NCBI GenBank assembly: GCA_903922735.1 | Contig: CAIXUZ010000069.1 | Span: 1 to 57,766 of the forward strand | Length of the DNA stretch: 57,766 bases | Reading direction: 5' to 3' | Source: an uncultured Verrucomicrobia subdivision 3 bacterium | GTDB taxonomy: Bacteria > Verrucomicrobiota > Verrucomicrobiia > Limisphaerales > UBA11358 | Shown: positions 17,117 through 25,700 of the stretch, one piece after another | Layout: each line of letters starts with the position of its first letter | Numbering within the stretch: the first letter of the stretch is position 1 | The notes under the pieces: generated by a model | The model's input: the letters and a program-made list of their open reading frames with translations, nothing else | Databases searched by the model: none | Told to the model about the DNA's origin: nothing | Position numbers and translations under genes: made by a program

Positions 17117-17443
17117 TCAGCTTACCTTGCCGGAAAACAATTTCAATCCCACCGTGCCCGCAACAATCATCACCAGGCAAAAGATGCGCGCCACCTCACG
17201 AGGCTCGCCAAGCACCAGCATTCCAAACACCGCCGTGCCGGCGGCGCCGATACCCGTCCACACCGCATAGGCAGTGCCCATGGGGATGGTTTTGAGCGCC
17301 AGCGATAGCAGCCCGAAACTCACGGTCATCGTGGCGAAGGTTGCCACGGTCGGCCAGAGCCGCGTAAAGCCGTACGTGTATTTCATGCCGATGGCCCAGC
17401 CAATTTCCAGCAAACCAGCCGTTATGAGTAAAAACCAAGCCAT
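17117..17443 (-). CDS. gdx: small multidrug resistance family protein, guanidinium exporter type
   Basis: A 108-residue, four-helix SMR protein. The membrane-buried Glu lies in the first helix (LLEIGWAIGMKYTYG). The Gdx/SugE branch is indicated by AVWTGIGAAGTAVFGML, in contrast to EmrE-like drug pumps. Gdx proteins export guanidinium by proton antiport and act as dimers. Here the start lies one base after the hisD stop, so it is the distal gene of a hisD transcript. There is no room for the guanidine riboswitch that often precedes this family. Confidence 0.88.
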   Translation of the reverse strand: MAWFLLITAGLLEIGWAIGMKYTYGFTRLWPTVATFATMTVSFGLLSLALKTIPMGTAYAVWTGIGAAGTAVFGMLVLGEPREVARIFCLVMIVAGTVGLKLFSGKVS

Positions 17444-17444
17444 A

Positions 17445-18737
17445 TTATTTCAAGCGGATTTCTGCGCTCTTGCCATGCGCATCAAGACCTTCTAGTTCAG
17501 CAAATTTGTTCACACCTTTCAGCGCTTTCTTGAGCGAAGCCCGGTTGTATTCCACCACGCTCGTGCGGCGCTGGAATTGATCCACCGTCAGCCCGGCGAA
17601 GCTTGCGCCCGCACCGTCAGTCGGCAAAACGTGGCTCGGCCCGGCGATGTAATCACCCAGCACCGTCGGCGACCAGTTGCCGAGGAAAATCGCGCCCGCC
17701 GTGATGATGCCGCCGCTGACCTTGCGCGCGTCGCGCGTGATGACTTCGCAATGCTCCGGTGCAATCTGGTTTGCCAGCGCCACGGCCTCAGCGAGGCCAG
17801 CCACCTGAATCAACCAAACGTTCCGTTCCAAAACGCGCCGGATCAAATCACGGCGGGAACACCTGGGAAGCTGCCGGTCAATTTCTTTTTCAACGGACTG
17901 GAGGATTTTCCCCGAAGTCGTCACGAGCCAGACGCGTTCGTGGCCGGAGCCGTGCTCAGCCTGGGCCAGCATGTCCGAGGCTACAAACTTTGGCTTTGCC
18001 GTGTCGTCCGCCAGCACGAGCAAATCGCTCGGCCCGGCGAGCAGGTCAATTGCCACGCGTCCGACCAGCAGCCGCTTGGCCATGCTAACATAGGCGTTGC
18101 CGGGGCCGAAAATCTTCTGCACACGGGAAATTGTCTTGGTGCCGTATGCCATCGCCGCCACCGCCTGCGCGCCGCCCACACGGTAAATCTCCGTCGCGCC
18201 GGCCGCCCGTGCGGCAAAAAGAATCGCAGCATTGATGGCGCCATCCTTGCCACACGGCGTGGTCACAACGATTTCCCTGCAGCCCGCGACTTTGGCGAGC
18301 GTGATGGTCATCAGCGCCGTCGAGACGAGCGGCGCGGTGCCGCCGGGGATGTAAACGCCAACCCGCATGAAAGGATCGAATTTTTCGCCGACGCTGGCAC
18401 CGTGGGAATTCTTCGCCGACCAGCCTTTGCGCAAAGATTTCCTCGCGAAACCGGCGATGTTCGCTTCCGCTTCAGCCACCGCCGCGCGCAGCGATTCATC
18501 GGCAGCAATCGAGGCATTGAAAAATTCCGCCTGCGTCACGGCGAGCTGCCCGGCAGTCAGCCTGGCGCCATCGAATTTTTCCGTAAATTCCAGCACGGCA
18601 TCATCACCACGCACGAAGACCTCGTGCAGAATGGACTTAGTGCGCTGCTCTATTTCGCCGTCAAATAAACTGGTGTCCGCGGAAAGCGCGCGAAGCTTCG
18701 CAGCGTAATTCTTGTCGGTGTGGCGAACGGTTTTCAT
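17445..18737 (-). CDS. hisD: histidinol dehydrogenase
   Basis: A 430-residue enzyme for the last two steps of histidine synthesis (histidinol to histidine, NAD-dependent, zinc-containing). The ATG at 18737 (MKTVRHTDKNYAAKLRAL) is chosen; the longer open frame to 18818 adds a non-homologous leader. Family landmarks include VYIPGGTAPLVSTALM, FGPGNAYVSMAKRLL, DLLAGPSDLLVLAD, the zinc/catalytic segment DMLAQAEHGSGHERVW, and QIAPEHCEVI with the catalytic Glu-His pair. No other his gene is present in the window. gdx follows with a single-base gap. A divergent 83-bp region separates it from pyrF. Confidence 0.96.
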   Translation of the reverse strand: MKTVRHTDKNYAAKLRALSADTSLFDGEIEQRTKSILHEVFVRGDDAVLEFTEKFDGARLTAGQLAVTQAEFFNASIAADESLRAAVAEAEANIAGFARKSLRKGWSAKNSHGASVGEKFDPFMRVGVYIPGGTAPLVSTALMTITLAKVAGCREIVVTTPCGKDGAINAAILFAARAAGATEIYRVGGAQAVAAMAYGTKTISRVQKIFGPGNAYVSMAKRLLVGRVAIDLLAGPSDLLVLADDTAKPKFVASDMLAQAEHGSGHERVWLVTTSGKILQSVEKEIDRQLPRCSRRDLIRRVLERNVWLIQVAGLAEAVALANQIAPEHCEVITRDARKVSGGIITAGAIFLGNWSPTVLGDYIAGPSHVLPTDGAGASFAGLTVDQFQRRTSVVEYNRASLKKALKGVNKFAELEGLDAHGKSAEIRLK

Positions 18738-18795
18738 GGCCACAGGGTATGAAGAATTTGCGGCCAAGTCAAAATTCGCGGGTGCACTTTTCTGG

Positions 18796-18826
18796 AATCT
18801 GTGTATATCTGTGCCCATCTGTGGCT
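18796..18826. repeat. ATCTGTG-type boundary repeat, upstream copy
   Basis: The 31-bp stretch contains three ATCTGTG-like units in a row (AATCTGTGTATATCTGTG and CCCATCTGTGGCT). Its reverse complement matches the sequence at 19530-19560 at about 22 of 31 positions, so pyrF is bracketed by inverted copies. The proposed GTG start of pyrF at 18821 lies inside it. Confidence 0.6.
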
Positions 18827-19531
18827 ATTAAAAACCCCATCATCGTGGCGCTCGACGTGCCGTCGGCAGAACAGGCATTGAAACTCGCGGAGCAAGTCGC
18901 GCCCGCCGTTGGCGCATTCAAGATCGGCAAGGAACTGTTCGTTTCCGCCGGACCGGATATTGTGAAGCGAGTCCGAGCGACCGGCGCCAGCGTGTTTCTC
19001 GATCTGAAATTTCACGATATCCCGAACACGGTCGCCAAAGCCATCGCCGCCGCCACTCGGCTCGACGTGCAGATGCTGACCATCCACACCAGCGGCGGCG
19101 GCGAGATGATGCGGGCGGCGGAAAAATCCGCTCAAGATACCGCGAAATCGCTCAGCCTGCCAGCGCCGCTCGTGCTCGGCGTCACGGTGCTGACCAGTTC
19201 GGATGCGAACACGCTGGCGGAAATCGGCTGTCAGACGAATGTCGGCCATCAAGTCGAACGGCTTGCGACGCTGGCGGTAAAATCCGGTTTGCGCGGCCTG
19301 GTCTGCTCGCCGCTGGAAATCGCGGACTTGCGGCAGATTCTTCCACCGGAGATTCAGCTTGTCACCCCCGGCATCCGCACCGGCGCGGAAAAGGCCGACG
19401 ACCAGAAACGCACGCTGTCGCCCCGCGAGGCAATTCAGGCCGGCGCAAGCTGGCTGGTGATTGGCCGGCCGATTTACGCGGCGGAAAATCCACGCCTGGC
19501 GGCGGAGAAGATTTTGGAATCCATTTTTTAG
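18821..19531 (+). CDS. pyrF: orotidine 5'-phosphate decarboxylase
   Basis: A 236-residue enzyme catalysing OMP to UMP, the last step of de novo pyrimidine synthesis. The active-site signature is clear in VFLDLKFHDIPNTVAKAI (D-x-K-x-x-D). The N-terminus reads IKNPIIVALDVPS, and the phosphate-binding end has GIRTGAEKADDQKR and GASWLVIGRPIY. The open frame reaches ATG at 18749, but the first 24 residues are unlike the family, so GTG at 18821 is preferred. That start falls within the ATCTGTG repeat. A second inverted copy overlaps its stop codon. A pyrimidine phosphorylase lies nearby on the other strand. Confidence 0.93.
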   Translation: MAIKNPIIVALDVPSAEQALKLAEQVAPAVGAFKIGKELFVSAGPDIVKRVRATGASVFLDLKFHDIPNTVAKAIAAATRLDVQMLTIHTSGGGEMMRAAEKSAQDTAKSLSLPAPLVLGVTVLTSSDANTLAEIGCQTNVGHQVERLATLAVKSGLRGLVCSPLEIADLRQILPPEIQLVTPGIRTGAEKADDQKRTLSPREAIQAGASWLVIGRPIYAAENPRLAAEKILESIF

Positions 19532-19560
19532 CCACAGACAGGCACAAATGAAACACGATT
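19530..19560. repeat. ATCTGTG-type boundary repeat, downstream copy (inverted)
   Basis: The 31-bp stretch beginning AGCCACAGACAGGCACAAAT overlaps the last two bases of the pyrF stop and ends six bases before the next gene's ATG. It is an imperfect reverse complement of 18796-18826. Confidence 0.55.
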
Positions 19561-19566
19561 GAAATT

Positions 19567-19866
19567 ATGAACATAAAAGCCATTACCGTCGTTGCCACGT
19601 TTCAGGCCAAACCCGGCAAAGAAGCTGAATTGCGAGCCGCATTGATTGGATTGGTCGCACCCACGCGCAAAGAAGCCGGCTGCCTCAATTACGATTTGCA
19701 CATTTTGCCGGAAGATCCGGCGAAGTTTCTCTTCCACGAAAACTGGACGAGCAAGGCACATCTCGACACCCACTTGCAATCGGCACATATCAAGGCTTTG
19801 TTGCCGTGCGTGCCGGAATTGGCTGTGGGCATGCCGGACATCAAGATTTGGGAGCAAATCGCCTAG
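19567..19866 (+). CDS. ABM-domain quinol monooxygenase-like protein (YgiN-like)
   Basis: A 99-residue ferredoxin-like-fold protein of the antibiotic biosynthesis monooxygenase family. It shows the usual pattern of an opening strand (IKAITVVATFQAKPGKEAEL), the central REAGCLNYDLH-like segment (here KEAGCLNYDLHILPED), and FLFHENWTSKAHLDTHLQS. Members are cofactor-free small oxygenases or stress-associated proteins, usually dimeric. The physiological substrate is unknown. Its stop codon shares the CTAG tetranucleotide with the stop codon of the converging phosphorylase gene. Confidence 0.88.
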   Translation: MNIKAITVVATFQAKPGKEAELRAALIGLVAPTRKEAGCLNYDLHILPEDPAKFLFHENWTSKAHLDTHLQSAHIKALLPCVPELAVGMPDIKIWEQIA

Positions 19867-21173
19867 CGGGAAATAGTTTCCACGACCAACGGCCTTGGCG
19901 CTGGATGGTTGGCTGAAACTTTAAAAGCCGCTTTCAAGCGTGTAACGGTTGATTTCGCCTGCGCAGAATTCGCCGCGTGCAGGCGACAGAGCAGACCGGA
20001 TTTTTCCACACGCTCGCCGGGCTTGGCGATACGGTCAACGCCCACGTCATAATTGATGGCCGACTCCTTTGTGAGCCGCCCGCCGCCGAGGTCGCGGATG
20101 ACCTCGCCGATGCCCCGGGCATCACATCTGGAAACGTAACCGGCCATATCCGACTTCACCTCGACGACAATTCTTGCGGTGGAGTCCAATGCAAGTTTTT
20201 GGTTGAAGGCTTTCAAATCCGCGCCTTGAGCGACAATCATCTCGTCCCATTTCGTCCGCGGTTCGCCGGAGTTCAAACAGGCTTCGGCCTGCTTGCGCGC
20301 GGCGGGGAGAGATTTAGATTTTCCGGTTTGCACCAGCAGATACGCGGCAGAAGTGAGGACCAGTTCCATCAGATCAGCCGGACCTTTGCCTGCCAGACAT
20401 TGCACACTCTCCTTCACTTCCAGCCAGTTGCCGGCAGAGTGGCCGAGCGGCGTGTTCATGTCGGTGAGGATGGCGCGTGTGTCGGTGCCGCAATTGTTAC
20501 CGAGCGCGACCATCGCCTGCGCCAGCTTGCGCGCGTCAGCCTGGGTTTGCATAAACGCGGCGCAGCCGAATTTCACATCCAGAATCAGCGCATCCAGGCT
20601 TTCGGCTAATTTCTTGGACAAAATGGACGCGGTGATGAGTGGGATGCTGGGCACGGTGCCGCTGGCATCACGCAGGGCGTAAATTTTTTTGTCGGCGGGA
20701 ACCATGTTATCCGTTTGACCGCAGATAACGCAGCCGACTTGCTGGACTTGCTTGATGATTTGCCCGACAGGCAAAAGCGTTTTGAAACCGGGGATGGAAT
20801 CCAGCTTGTCGAGCGTGCCGCCGGTGATGCCAAGGCCGCGACCGGAAATCATCGGCACCCGGAAGCCGAGGCAGGCGAGCAGCGGCGCGAGGGGGAGCGA
20901 AACCTTGTCACCGATGCCACCGGTGGAATGCTTGTCCACGAGCGGGCGCCGGTCCCTGGGAAATTTCAGCACGTCACCGGAATCGCGCATGGCCAGCGTG
21001 AGCGCGTTGGTTTCGGCAGTGCTAAGGCCGCGAAAATAGATGGCCATGAGCATCGCGGCCATCTGGTAGTCGGGAATACGCCCGGCGGTGAATTCACGGA
21101 TGAATTCCTGTATCTTCGCCTGCGAAAGAAGTTTGCCTTCGCGCTTCGCTTCGATGAGGGGGAGAAAGTTCAT
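19863..21173 (-). CDS. deoA: thymidine / pyrimidine-nucleoside phosphorylase
   Basis: A 436-residue nucleoside phosphorylase of the NP-II family, which cleaves thymidine (and perhaps uridine) with phosphate for salvage. Diagnostic segments are the N-terminal helical domain FIREFTAGRIPDYQMAAMLM, the phosphate site VDKHSTGGIGDKVSLPLAP, and SGRGLGITGGTLDKLDSIPG. The C-terminal domain includes AMVALGNNCGTDTRAILTDM. Length matches DeoA/Pdp; sequence alone does not separate the two specificities. It lies near pyrF but on the opposite strand, so the proximity may be chance. Confidence 0.93.
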   Translation of the reverse strand: MNFLPLIEAKREGKLLSQAKIQEFIREFTAGRIPDYQMAAMLMAIYFRGLSTAETNALTLAMRDSGDVLKFPRDRRPLVDKHSTGGIGDKVSLPLAPLLACLGFRVPMISGRGLGITGGTLDKLDSIPGFKTLLPVGQIIKQVQQVGCVICGQTDNMVPADKKIYALRDASGTVPSIPLITASILSKKLAESLDALILDVKFGCAAFMQTQADARKLAQAMVALGNNCGTDTRAILTDMNTPLGHSAGNWLEVKESVQCLAGKGPADLMELVLTSAAYLLVQTGKSKSLPAARKQAEACLNSGEPRTKWDEMIVAQGADLKAFNQKLALDSTARIVVEVKSDMAGYVSRCDARGIGEVIRDLGGGRLTKESAINYDVGVDRIAKPGERVEKSGLLCRLHAANSAQAKSTVTRLKAAFKVSANHPAPRPLVVETISR

Positions 21174-21182
21174 TGGAGCGGG

Positions 21183-21569
21183 CTATTCCGTAAAACTGCT
21201 TTTGTTCCAAGAACTATAGTATTGAATCCATTCACCCCTCCACTTTCCAACTACAAAGTCTTTTCCCGTAATCCCCCAGTCTTTCATAAAATCTGGCTTA
21301 TTTGTAAAATACCAAACAGCTTGGTTTTCATAATTTGTTTCAGCCCAACTATTGAATTCGGCTTTGGTTGGAAGACGTCCTGTAGAATTGCGAAAAATTT
21401 CCACATAACTGGCCAATGGAATCAAGCGTTCTTTTGTAAAAGCTTTATCCTTGTCTGACTGTTGCAAGGAGGTAAAAGCAACAATAGCCATCAGCAAAAT
21501 TCCCGCTGCGCCACAAAAATAACACCAAATCTTCCAAATCTTTTTAAAGATTGGAAAGGCCTTGTTCAT
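21183..21569 (-). CDS. small single-pass membrane protein of unknown function
   Basis: A 128-residue protein I do not recognise. One transmembrane helix lies near the N-terminus (WCYFCGAAGILLMAIVAF), preceded by lysines, which predicts an inside N-terminus and a soluble C-terminal part of about 95 residues outside. That part is aromatic-rich (WAETNYENQAVWYFT, KWRGEWIQYYSSW). The gene is visibly more AT-rich than its neighbours, which hints at recent acquisition or relaxed selection. It sits between fabF (15-bp gap) and deoA (9-bp gap) on the same strand. Confidence 0.65.
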   Translation of the reverse strand: MNKAFPIFKKIWKIWCYFCGAAGILLMAIVAFTSLQQSDKDKAFTKERLIPLASYVEIFRNSTGRLPTKAEFNSWAETNYENQAVWYFTNKPDFMKDWGITGKDFVVGKWRGEWIQYYSSWNKSSFTE

Positions 21570-21584
21570 TTTCAGTCTGACTGA

Positions 21585-22844
21585 TTATCCGACAAACTTC
21601 TTCGCCGCGATAGTCGAGTTATGGCCGCCGAAGCCGAAGGAGTTGTTGACGATGGCGTTCACCGGCATCTGGCGCGCGGTGTTTGGCACATAATCGAGGT
21701 CACATTCGGGATCGGGAGTTTGCAGATTGATGGTCGGCGGCACGATGCCGTGCTTGATGGCCAAGGCGCACGCGGTCATCTCCACCGCACCGGCCGCGCC
21801 CAGCATGTGGCCGGTTGCGCCTTTGGTGGAACTGACGACGAGCTTGCGCGCATGGTCGCCAAAAACCGTCTTTACCGCCTGCGTTTCGCAGACGTCACCC
21901 TGCGGTGTGGAGGTACCGTGGGCGTTGATGTAGGAGATGTCGGTCAGATTCAGGCCACCGGAACGCAAAGCCATTTTCATGCAGCGCGCCGCGCCTTCAC
22001 CGCCGGGTGACGGCGAGGTGAGGTGATGCGCGTCGGCTGTATTGCCATAGCCGGCAATTTCGCAATAAATCTCCGCGCCGCGTTTCCTGGCATGCTCCAA
22101 TTCTTCAAGGACGAGCACGCCGGAGCCTTCGCCCATGACGAAGCCGTCGCGGTCCTTGTCGAACGGACGGGAAGCCGTTTTGGGATCGTGGTTGCGCGTG
22201 CTCATGGCACGCATGGCGCAAAATCCGCCGATGCCGATGGGCACAATCGTCGCCTCGGCTCCGCCAGCCAGCATGACTTGCGCATCGCCCATTTTAATGG
22301 TGCGCCAGGCCTCGCCGATGGCGTGGTTCGCCGTGGCGCACGCGGAGCAGGTGGCAAAGTTCGGCCCGCGCAAATTGAAATACATCGAGACGAGGCCGGA
22401 GGCCATGTTGGAAATCAACATCGGAATCATGAACGGCGAGAGCCGGCCGGGGCCGCGTTCGAACAGGATTTTTAACTGCTCGCTGGTCGTCTGCAATCCG
22501 CCGATGCCGGACCCGAGGAACACGCCGATTTCATCGAGGTTTTCCTTGTCGAGTTCGAGGCCGGAATCTTTGAGGGCGCTCCACGCGGCATAAACGCCGA
22601 ATTGCGAGTAGCGGTCCGTGCGCCGGATCTCCTTGGGCGAAGAAAATGCGGGCGCCGGATCAAAGTTCTTCACCTCGCCCGCGATTTGCGTGGCAAACGC
22701 CGACGCGTCGAAGGCGGTGATCTTATCAATGCCGCACTGGCCGGCGATCAGGTTTTGCCAGAACGTGTTCAGGTCGTGGCCGAGCGGCGTGACGACGCCC
22801 AAGCCGGTAATGACCACGCGACGGTCAGAATAGTTGCTTGCCAT
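21585..22844 (-). CDS. fabF: beta-ketoacyl-ACP synthase II
   Basis: A 419-residue condensing enzyme of fatty-acid elongation. The thiolase-fold triad is present: Cys169 (TCSACATANHAIG), the first His in YINAHGTSTPQGD and the second in SSTKGATGHMLGAAGAVE. The N-terminus VVITGLGVVTPLGHD and the C-terminus VNNSFGFGGHNSTIAAKKF are typical of FabF. It lies downstream of acpP and fabG on the same strand and so completes a fabG-acpP-fabF order. A strong hairpin separates it from acpP and may reduce fabF expression relative to acpP. Confidence 0.97.
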   Translation of the reverse strand: MASNYSDRRVVITGLGVVTPLGHDLNTFWQNLIAGQCGIDKITAFDASAFATQIAGEVKNFDPAPAFSSPKEIRRTDRYSQFGVYAAWSALKDSGLELDKENLDEIGVFLGSGIGGLQTTSEQLKILFERGPGRLSPFMIPMLISNMASGLVSMYFNLRGPNFATCSACATANHAIGEAWRTIKMGDAQVMLAGGAEATIVPIGIGGFCAMRAMSTRNHDPKTASRPFDKDRDGFVMGEGSGVLVLEELEHARKRGAEIYCEIAGYGNTADAHHLTSPSPGGEGAARCMKMALRSGGLNLTDISYINAHGTSTPQGDVCETQAVKTVFGDHARKLVVSSTKGATGHMLGAAGAVEMTACALAIKHGIVPPTINLQTPDPECDLDYVPNTARQMPVNAIVNNSFGFGGHNSTIAAKKFVG

Positions 22845-22856
22845 AGGAAAATGAAA

Positions 22857-22894
22857 CGGGGCAGTTCAGGCTGTGTCCAGCCAAAACTGCCCCG
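22857..22894 (-). terminator. hairpin between acpP and fabF (attenuator-like)
   Basis: A 10-bp outer stem (CGGGGCAGTT at 22857-22866 with AACTGCCCCG at 22885-22894) encloses a 5-bp inner stem (GGCTG/CAGCC). On the minus strand the structure is followed by TTTCATTTT just before the fabF ATG. The T content is interrupted, so partial termination is more likely than complete termination. This is a plausible way to keep acyl carrier protein in excess of the synthase. Confidence 0.6.
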
Positions 22895-22909
22895 TGGGGT
22901 AATAATTGT

Positions 22910-23152
22910 TTATTTGGCGTTTTCTTCGACGTATTTCAGAACGTCGCCGACGCTCTGGAGTTTTTCCGCCTGATCGTCCGGCACTTCGATGCCGAATTCC
23001 TCTTCCAGCGCCATGACCAGCTCGACGGTGTCGAGTGAATCGGCGCCGAGGTCTTCGATAAACTTGGCGGACGGAACGACTTGATCCGGCTTCACACCGA
23101 GTTGTTCGACGATGATATCTTTTACGCGTTGTTCGATAGGTTTGTCTGACAT
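22910..23152 (-). CDS. acpP: acyl carrier protein
   Basis: An 80-residue acidic four-helix protein carrying growing acyl chains on a phosphopantetheine arm. The attachment serine is Ser39 in the invariant DSL motif ([18 protein letters not shown]). Length and charge are typical. It lies between fabG (upstream) and fabF (downstream). A 142-bp gap to fabG could hold its own promoter, as acpP is usually highly expressed, but I see no convincing box. Confidence 0.97.
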   Translation of the reverse strand: MSDKPIEQRVKDIIVEQLGVKPDQVVPSAKFIEDLGADSLDTVELVMALEEEFGIEVPDDQAEKLQSVGDVLKYVEENAK

Positions 23153-23294
23153 AATTTGACTGTTTATCTAGCTTGCAACCGCCGTCGGCGTCAAGCCTCG
23201 ATTTGAATTTTATTTCGCTCTGGAAAAACTTTGTGGTTGCCGCCGCTCCAGCCGGCAATGGCGAAAAGTTTGGCCATTTACGGTTCAGCGGTTT

Positions 23295-24038
23295 TTACAT
23301 CACCATCCCACCATCCACCGTCAACACCTGCCCCGTCACATAGCGCGCCGCCGGACTGGCGAGATAAAGCGCCGCGCCGGCTATATCTTCGGACTGGCCA
23401 AGGCAACCGAGCGGAATTTGCTTCAACAACGCCGCCTTCATCTCCTCTTTCAGCTCGGCCGTCATGTCCGTCTCAATGAAACCCGGTGCAATCGCGTTCA
23501 CCGTGATGCCGCGTCCCGCGAGTTCCTTTGCGCACGACTGCGTGAACCCGATCAAGCCTGCCTTGCTCGCCGCGTAATTGCACTGGCCCGCGTTGCCGAT
23601 GAGGCCGATAACCGATGAAATATTGATCATCTTGCCGCTGCGCGCCTTGATCATCGCGCGACTGAACGCTTTCGTGACCAGAAAAGCTCCCTTAAGGTTC
23701 GTGTTCAAAACCGTATCCCAGTCCGCATCGCTCATGCGCATCAGCAAACCATCGCGCGTCACGCCGGCGTTGTTCACGAGGATGTCCACCTTGCCCGCCT
23801 CCGCGAGAATTTTCTCGGCGGCGGCGTTGACGGCGACGGCATCAGACACGTCCACGGCATGCGCCCACGCCTGGCGGCCGTGCGCGCGGATTTCCGCCGC
23901 GACCTTCTCGGAATTTTCCTGCGTGCGGGAGACGACGACGACATCCGCGCCTTCCTGGGCGAATTTCAAGGCGATCGCGCGACCGATTCCGCGCCCCGCG
24001 CCGGTGACAACGGCGATTTGATTGGCAAGTTGGCTCAT
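23295..24038 (-). CDS. fabG: 3-oxoacyl-ACP reductase
   Basis: A 247-residue short-chain dehydrogenase performing the NADPH-dependent reduction of 3-oxoacyl-ACP. The cofactor motif TGAGRGIGRAIA lies at residues 12 to 23, followed by DILVNNAGVTRDGLLMR, the catalytic Ser in INISSVIGL, and the YxxxK pair in NYAASKAGLIGFT. The C-terminus YVTGQVLTVDGGMVM is characteristic. Its position ahead of acpP and fabF supports FabG over other SDR functions. A divergent 110-bp region separates it from the DUF2723 gene. Confidence 0.95.
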   Translation of the reverse strand: MSQLANQIAVVTGAGRGIGRAIALKFAQEGADVVVVSRTQENSEKVAAEIRAHGRQAWAHAVDVSDAVAVNAAAEKILAEAGKVDILVNNAGVTRDGLLMRMSDADWDTVLNTNLKGAFLVTKAFSRAMIKARSGKMINISSVIGLIGNAGQCNYAASKAGLIGFTQSCAKELAGRGITVNAIAPGFIETDMTAELKEEMKAALLKQIPLGCLGQSEDIAGAALYLASPAARYVTGQVLTVDGGMVM

Positions 24039-24148
24039 ATTTAAAAAAATATTGGACGAAATTCATCGGTTTAGACAGAGTTTTTTAAGCAAAAAAATCA
24101 TTTCGCCGGTTTTTAATTTGAGTGGCTTTTACTTCCGGTTTGTCAATC

Positions 24149-25537
24149 ATGAACCATGAGCTTCACATCGCTCCGGGAAGTCTAATGAATGGTGATGGAC
24201 AATCGCAGGCATCTGCCAGTTTTTGGGAACGCACGGACTGGGCGAGCTTTGGAATTACCACGCTGCTGGCGCTGACGGTTTATATTTTTACTTTGTCACC
24301 GGATCTTGGTCTGGAAAACGACGGACACTTTGCTGCGGCTTCAATGCATCTTGGTGTGCCTGGTCCTCCCGGTTTCCCGATTTGGGTGGTTTACAGTTGG
24401 CTGTTCACGAAATTGCCGTTTTTAAACATCGCGTGGCGAATTGGATTATCTTCGGCGGTTGCTGGCGCGTTGACTTGCGGCTTGATTGCATTGATGGTTT
24501 CACGCGGCGGTGCGTTGCTGATGGAAACTATTTCCAACGTCAAGCGACTGCCAGTGCGTCAGGAAAATTGGCTGCGGATCATCTGCGGCTATGTTGCCGG
24601 CTTGGCATTTGGATTGGATAGGTGCGTCTGGCGCTATGCTGTCACCGTCGATCCGCGTCCGCTGGGATTATTATTGTTTGCGCTGACGCTTTGCTTTTTG
24701 ATGCGCTGGTTTTTTAAGCCGTACTCGAAGCTTAGCCTGTACGCGGCCTGGCTATGTTACGGAATGACCCTTTGCAACAATCAGTCTTTGGTTACAACCT
24801 TTGTTGGCCTGCTGTTTTTGGTGGCGCTGGGCGAAGGCAAATCGGGGCGGGATTTGCTCTGGAGCATAAGCCTCATCTGCTGGGCTTCTTTCCTGGCACA
24901 TGCGGTCGGGGGCTGGTTTTCCATATGGGACAGCCCGTTTTTCAACCACGTTCTTGTGTGGTTGACCGCAGCTATGACATTGACGGCGGTCGGACTGACT
25001 TTCCAGACCCGTGGTTTTTTTCGAGAAGGGAAAACGGTGCTCATTTGTATGATCCTGTTTTTTGCCGGTCTTGGTTTCTATCTGCTGGAACCGCTTTTCT
25101 CGATGGCTGTTCCACCGATGAATTGGGGTTATCCACGAACAGTGGAAGGTTTTTTTCACGTTGTGACACGCGGCCAATATGAAACCGCCCATTATAGTGA
25201 TAGCTCCGGACGGTTTTTCATCGGCTGTCAGATATATTTTCAAATTGTAAAAAATTATTTTGGGCTGGCATATCTGGCTGCCGCCATGATTCCGCTTGGT
25301 TTCCTTGGGAAAATCCCGCTGCCGGTCCGGTCCTGGCTGGTTGGGCTGATGCAGTTTTGGTTCTTTGCGGCCTTGCTGATGATCGTCGGCCTGAACCCAT
25401 CAGCCGACCGGCCGTCTGTGGAACTAAACGCTTTTTTCTTTGCCGCCTCACATCTGGTGCTGGCGCTACTGGCCGGTTATGGCTTGATGCTGGTCGCCGT
25501 AATTTACGGTAAACCAAAAGACGGGAAGTTAACCTAA
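24149..25537 (+). CDS. DUF2723-type polytopic membrane protein
   Basis: About 462 residues with roughly ten hydrophobic helices. The first periplasmic loop carries the family pattern LSPDLGLENDGHFAAASMH followed by GVPGPPGFPIWVV, matching DUF2723 (TMEM260-like), a family related in topology to protein O-mannosyltransferases and other GT-C enzymes. The acidic loop residues (LENDGH) occupy the place of the GT-C catalytic motif. ATG at 24149 is preferred to GTG at 24122. A role in glycosylating exported proteins from a lipid-linked sugar is reasonable inference, with no direct evidence. There is no obvious operon partner. Confidence 0.75.
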   Translation: MNHELHIAPGSLMNGDGQSQASASFWERTDWASFGITTLLALTVYIFTLSPDLGLENDGHFAAASMHLGVPGPPGFPIWVVYSWLFTKLPFLNIAWRIGLSSAVAGALTCGLIALMVSRGGALLMETISNVKRLPVRQENWLRIICGYVAGLAFGLDRCVWRYAVTVDPRPLGLLLFALTLCFLMRWFFKPYSKLSLYAAWLCYGMTLCNNQSLVTTFVGLLFLVALGEGKSGRDLLWSISLICWASFLAHAVGGWFSIWDSPFFNHVLVWLTAAMTLTAVGLTFQTRGFFREGKTVLICMILFFAGLGFYLLEPLFSMAVPPMNWGYPRTVEGFFHVVTRGQYETAHYSDSSGRFFIGCQIYFQIVKNYFGLAYLAAAMIPLGFLGKIPLPVRSWLVGLMQFWFFAALLMIVGLNPSADRPSVELNAFFFAASHLVLALLAGYGLMLVAVIYGKPKDGKLT

Positions 25538-25700
25538 AGCCTGCGGTTGAAACTGCGAAACACGCGAAATGCGGGAAAAGGGCCGCGGCATTGCGAGCGA
25601 GGCAGCAAGCCAGACTAATTAAACCGGCCTCAAAGTTTTCTTGGTGTCTCCGCGACTTCATGGTTAAACTTCCACACAAATTCAGAACCAAAGGAAAATT

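Noticed and set aside
17444..17500. Guanidine riboswitch upstream of gdx
   Set aside because: The gene begins one base after the hisD stop, and no guanidine-I, -II or -III type structure is apparent in the upstream coding DNA.
17577..18668. 363-codon plus-strand frame over hisD
   Set aside because: Lies wholly inside hisD, whose catalytic motifs are intact on the other strand; the antisense product has no recognisable pattern.
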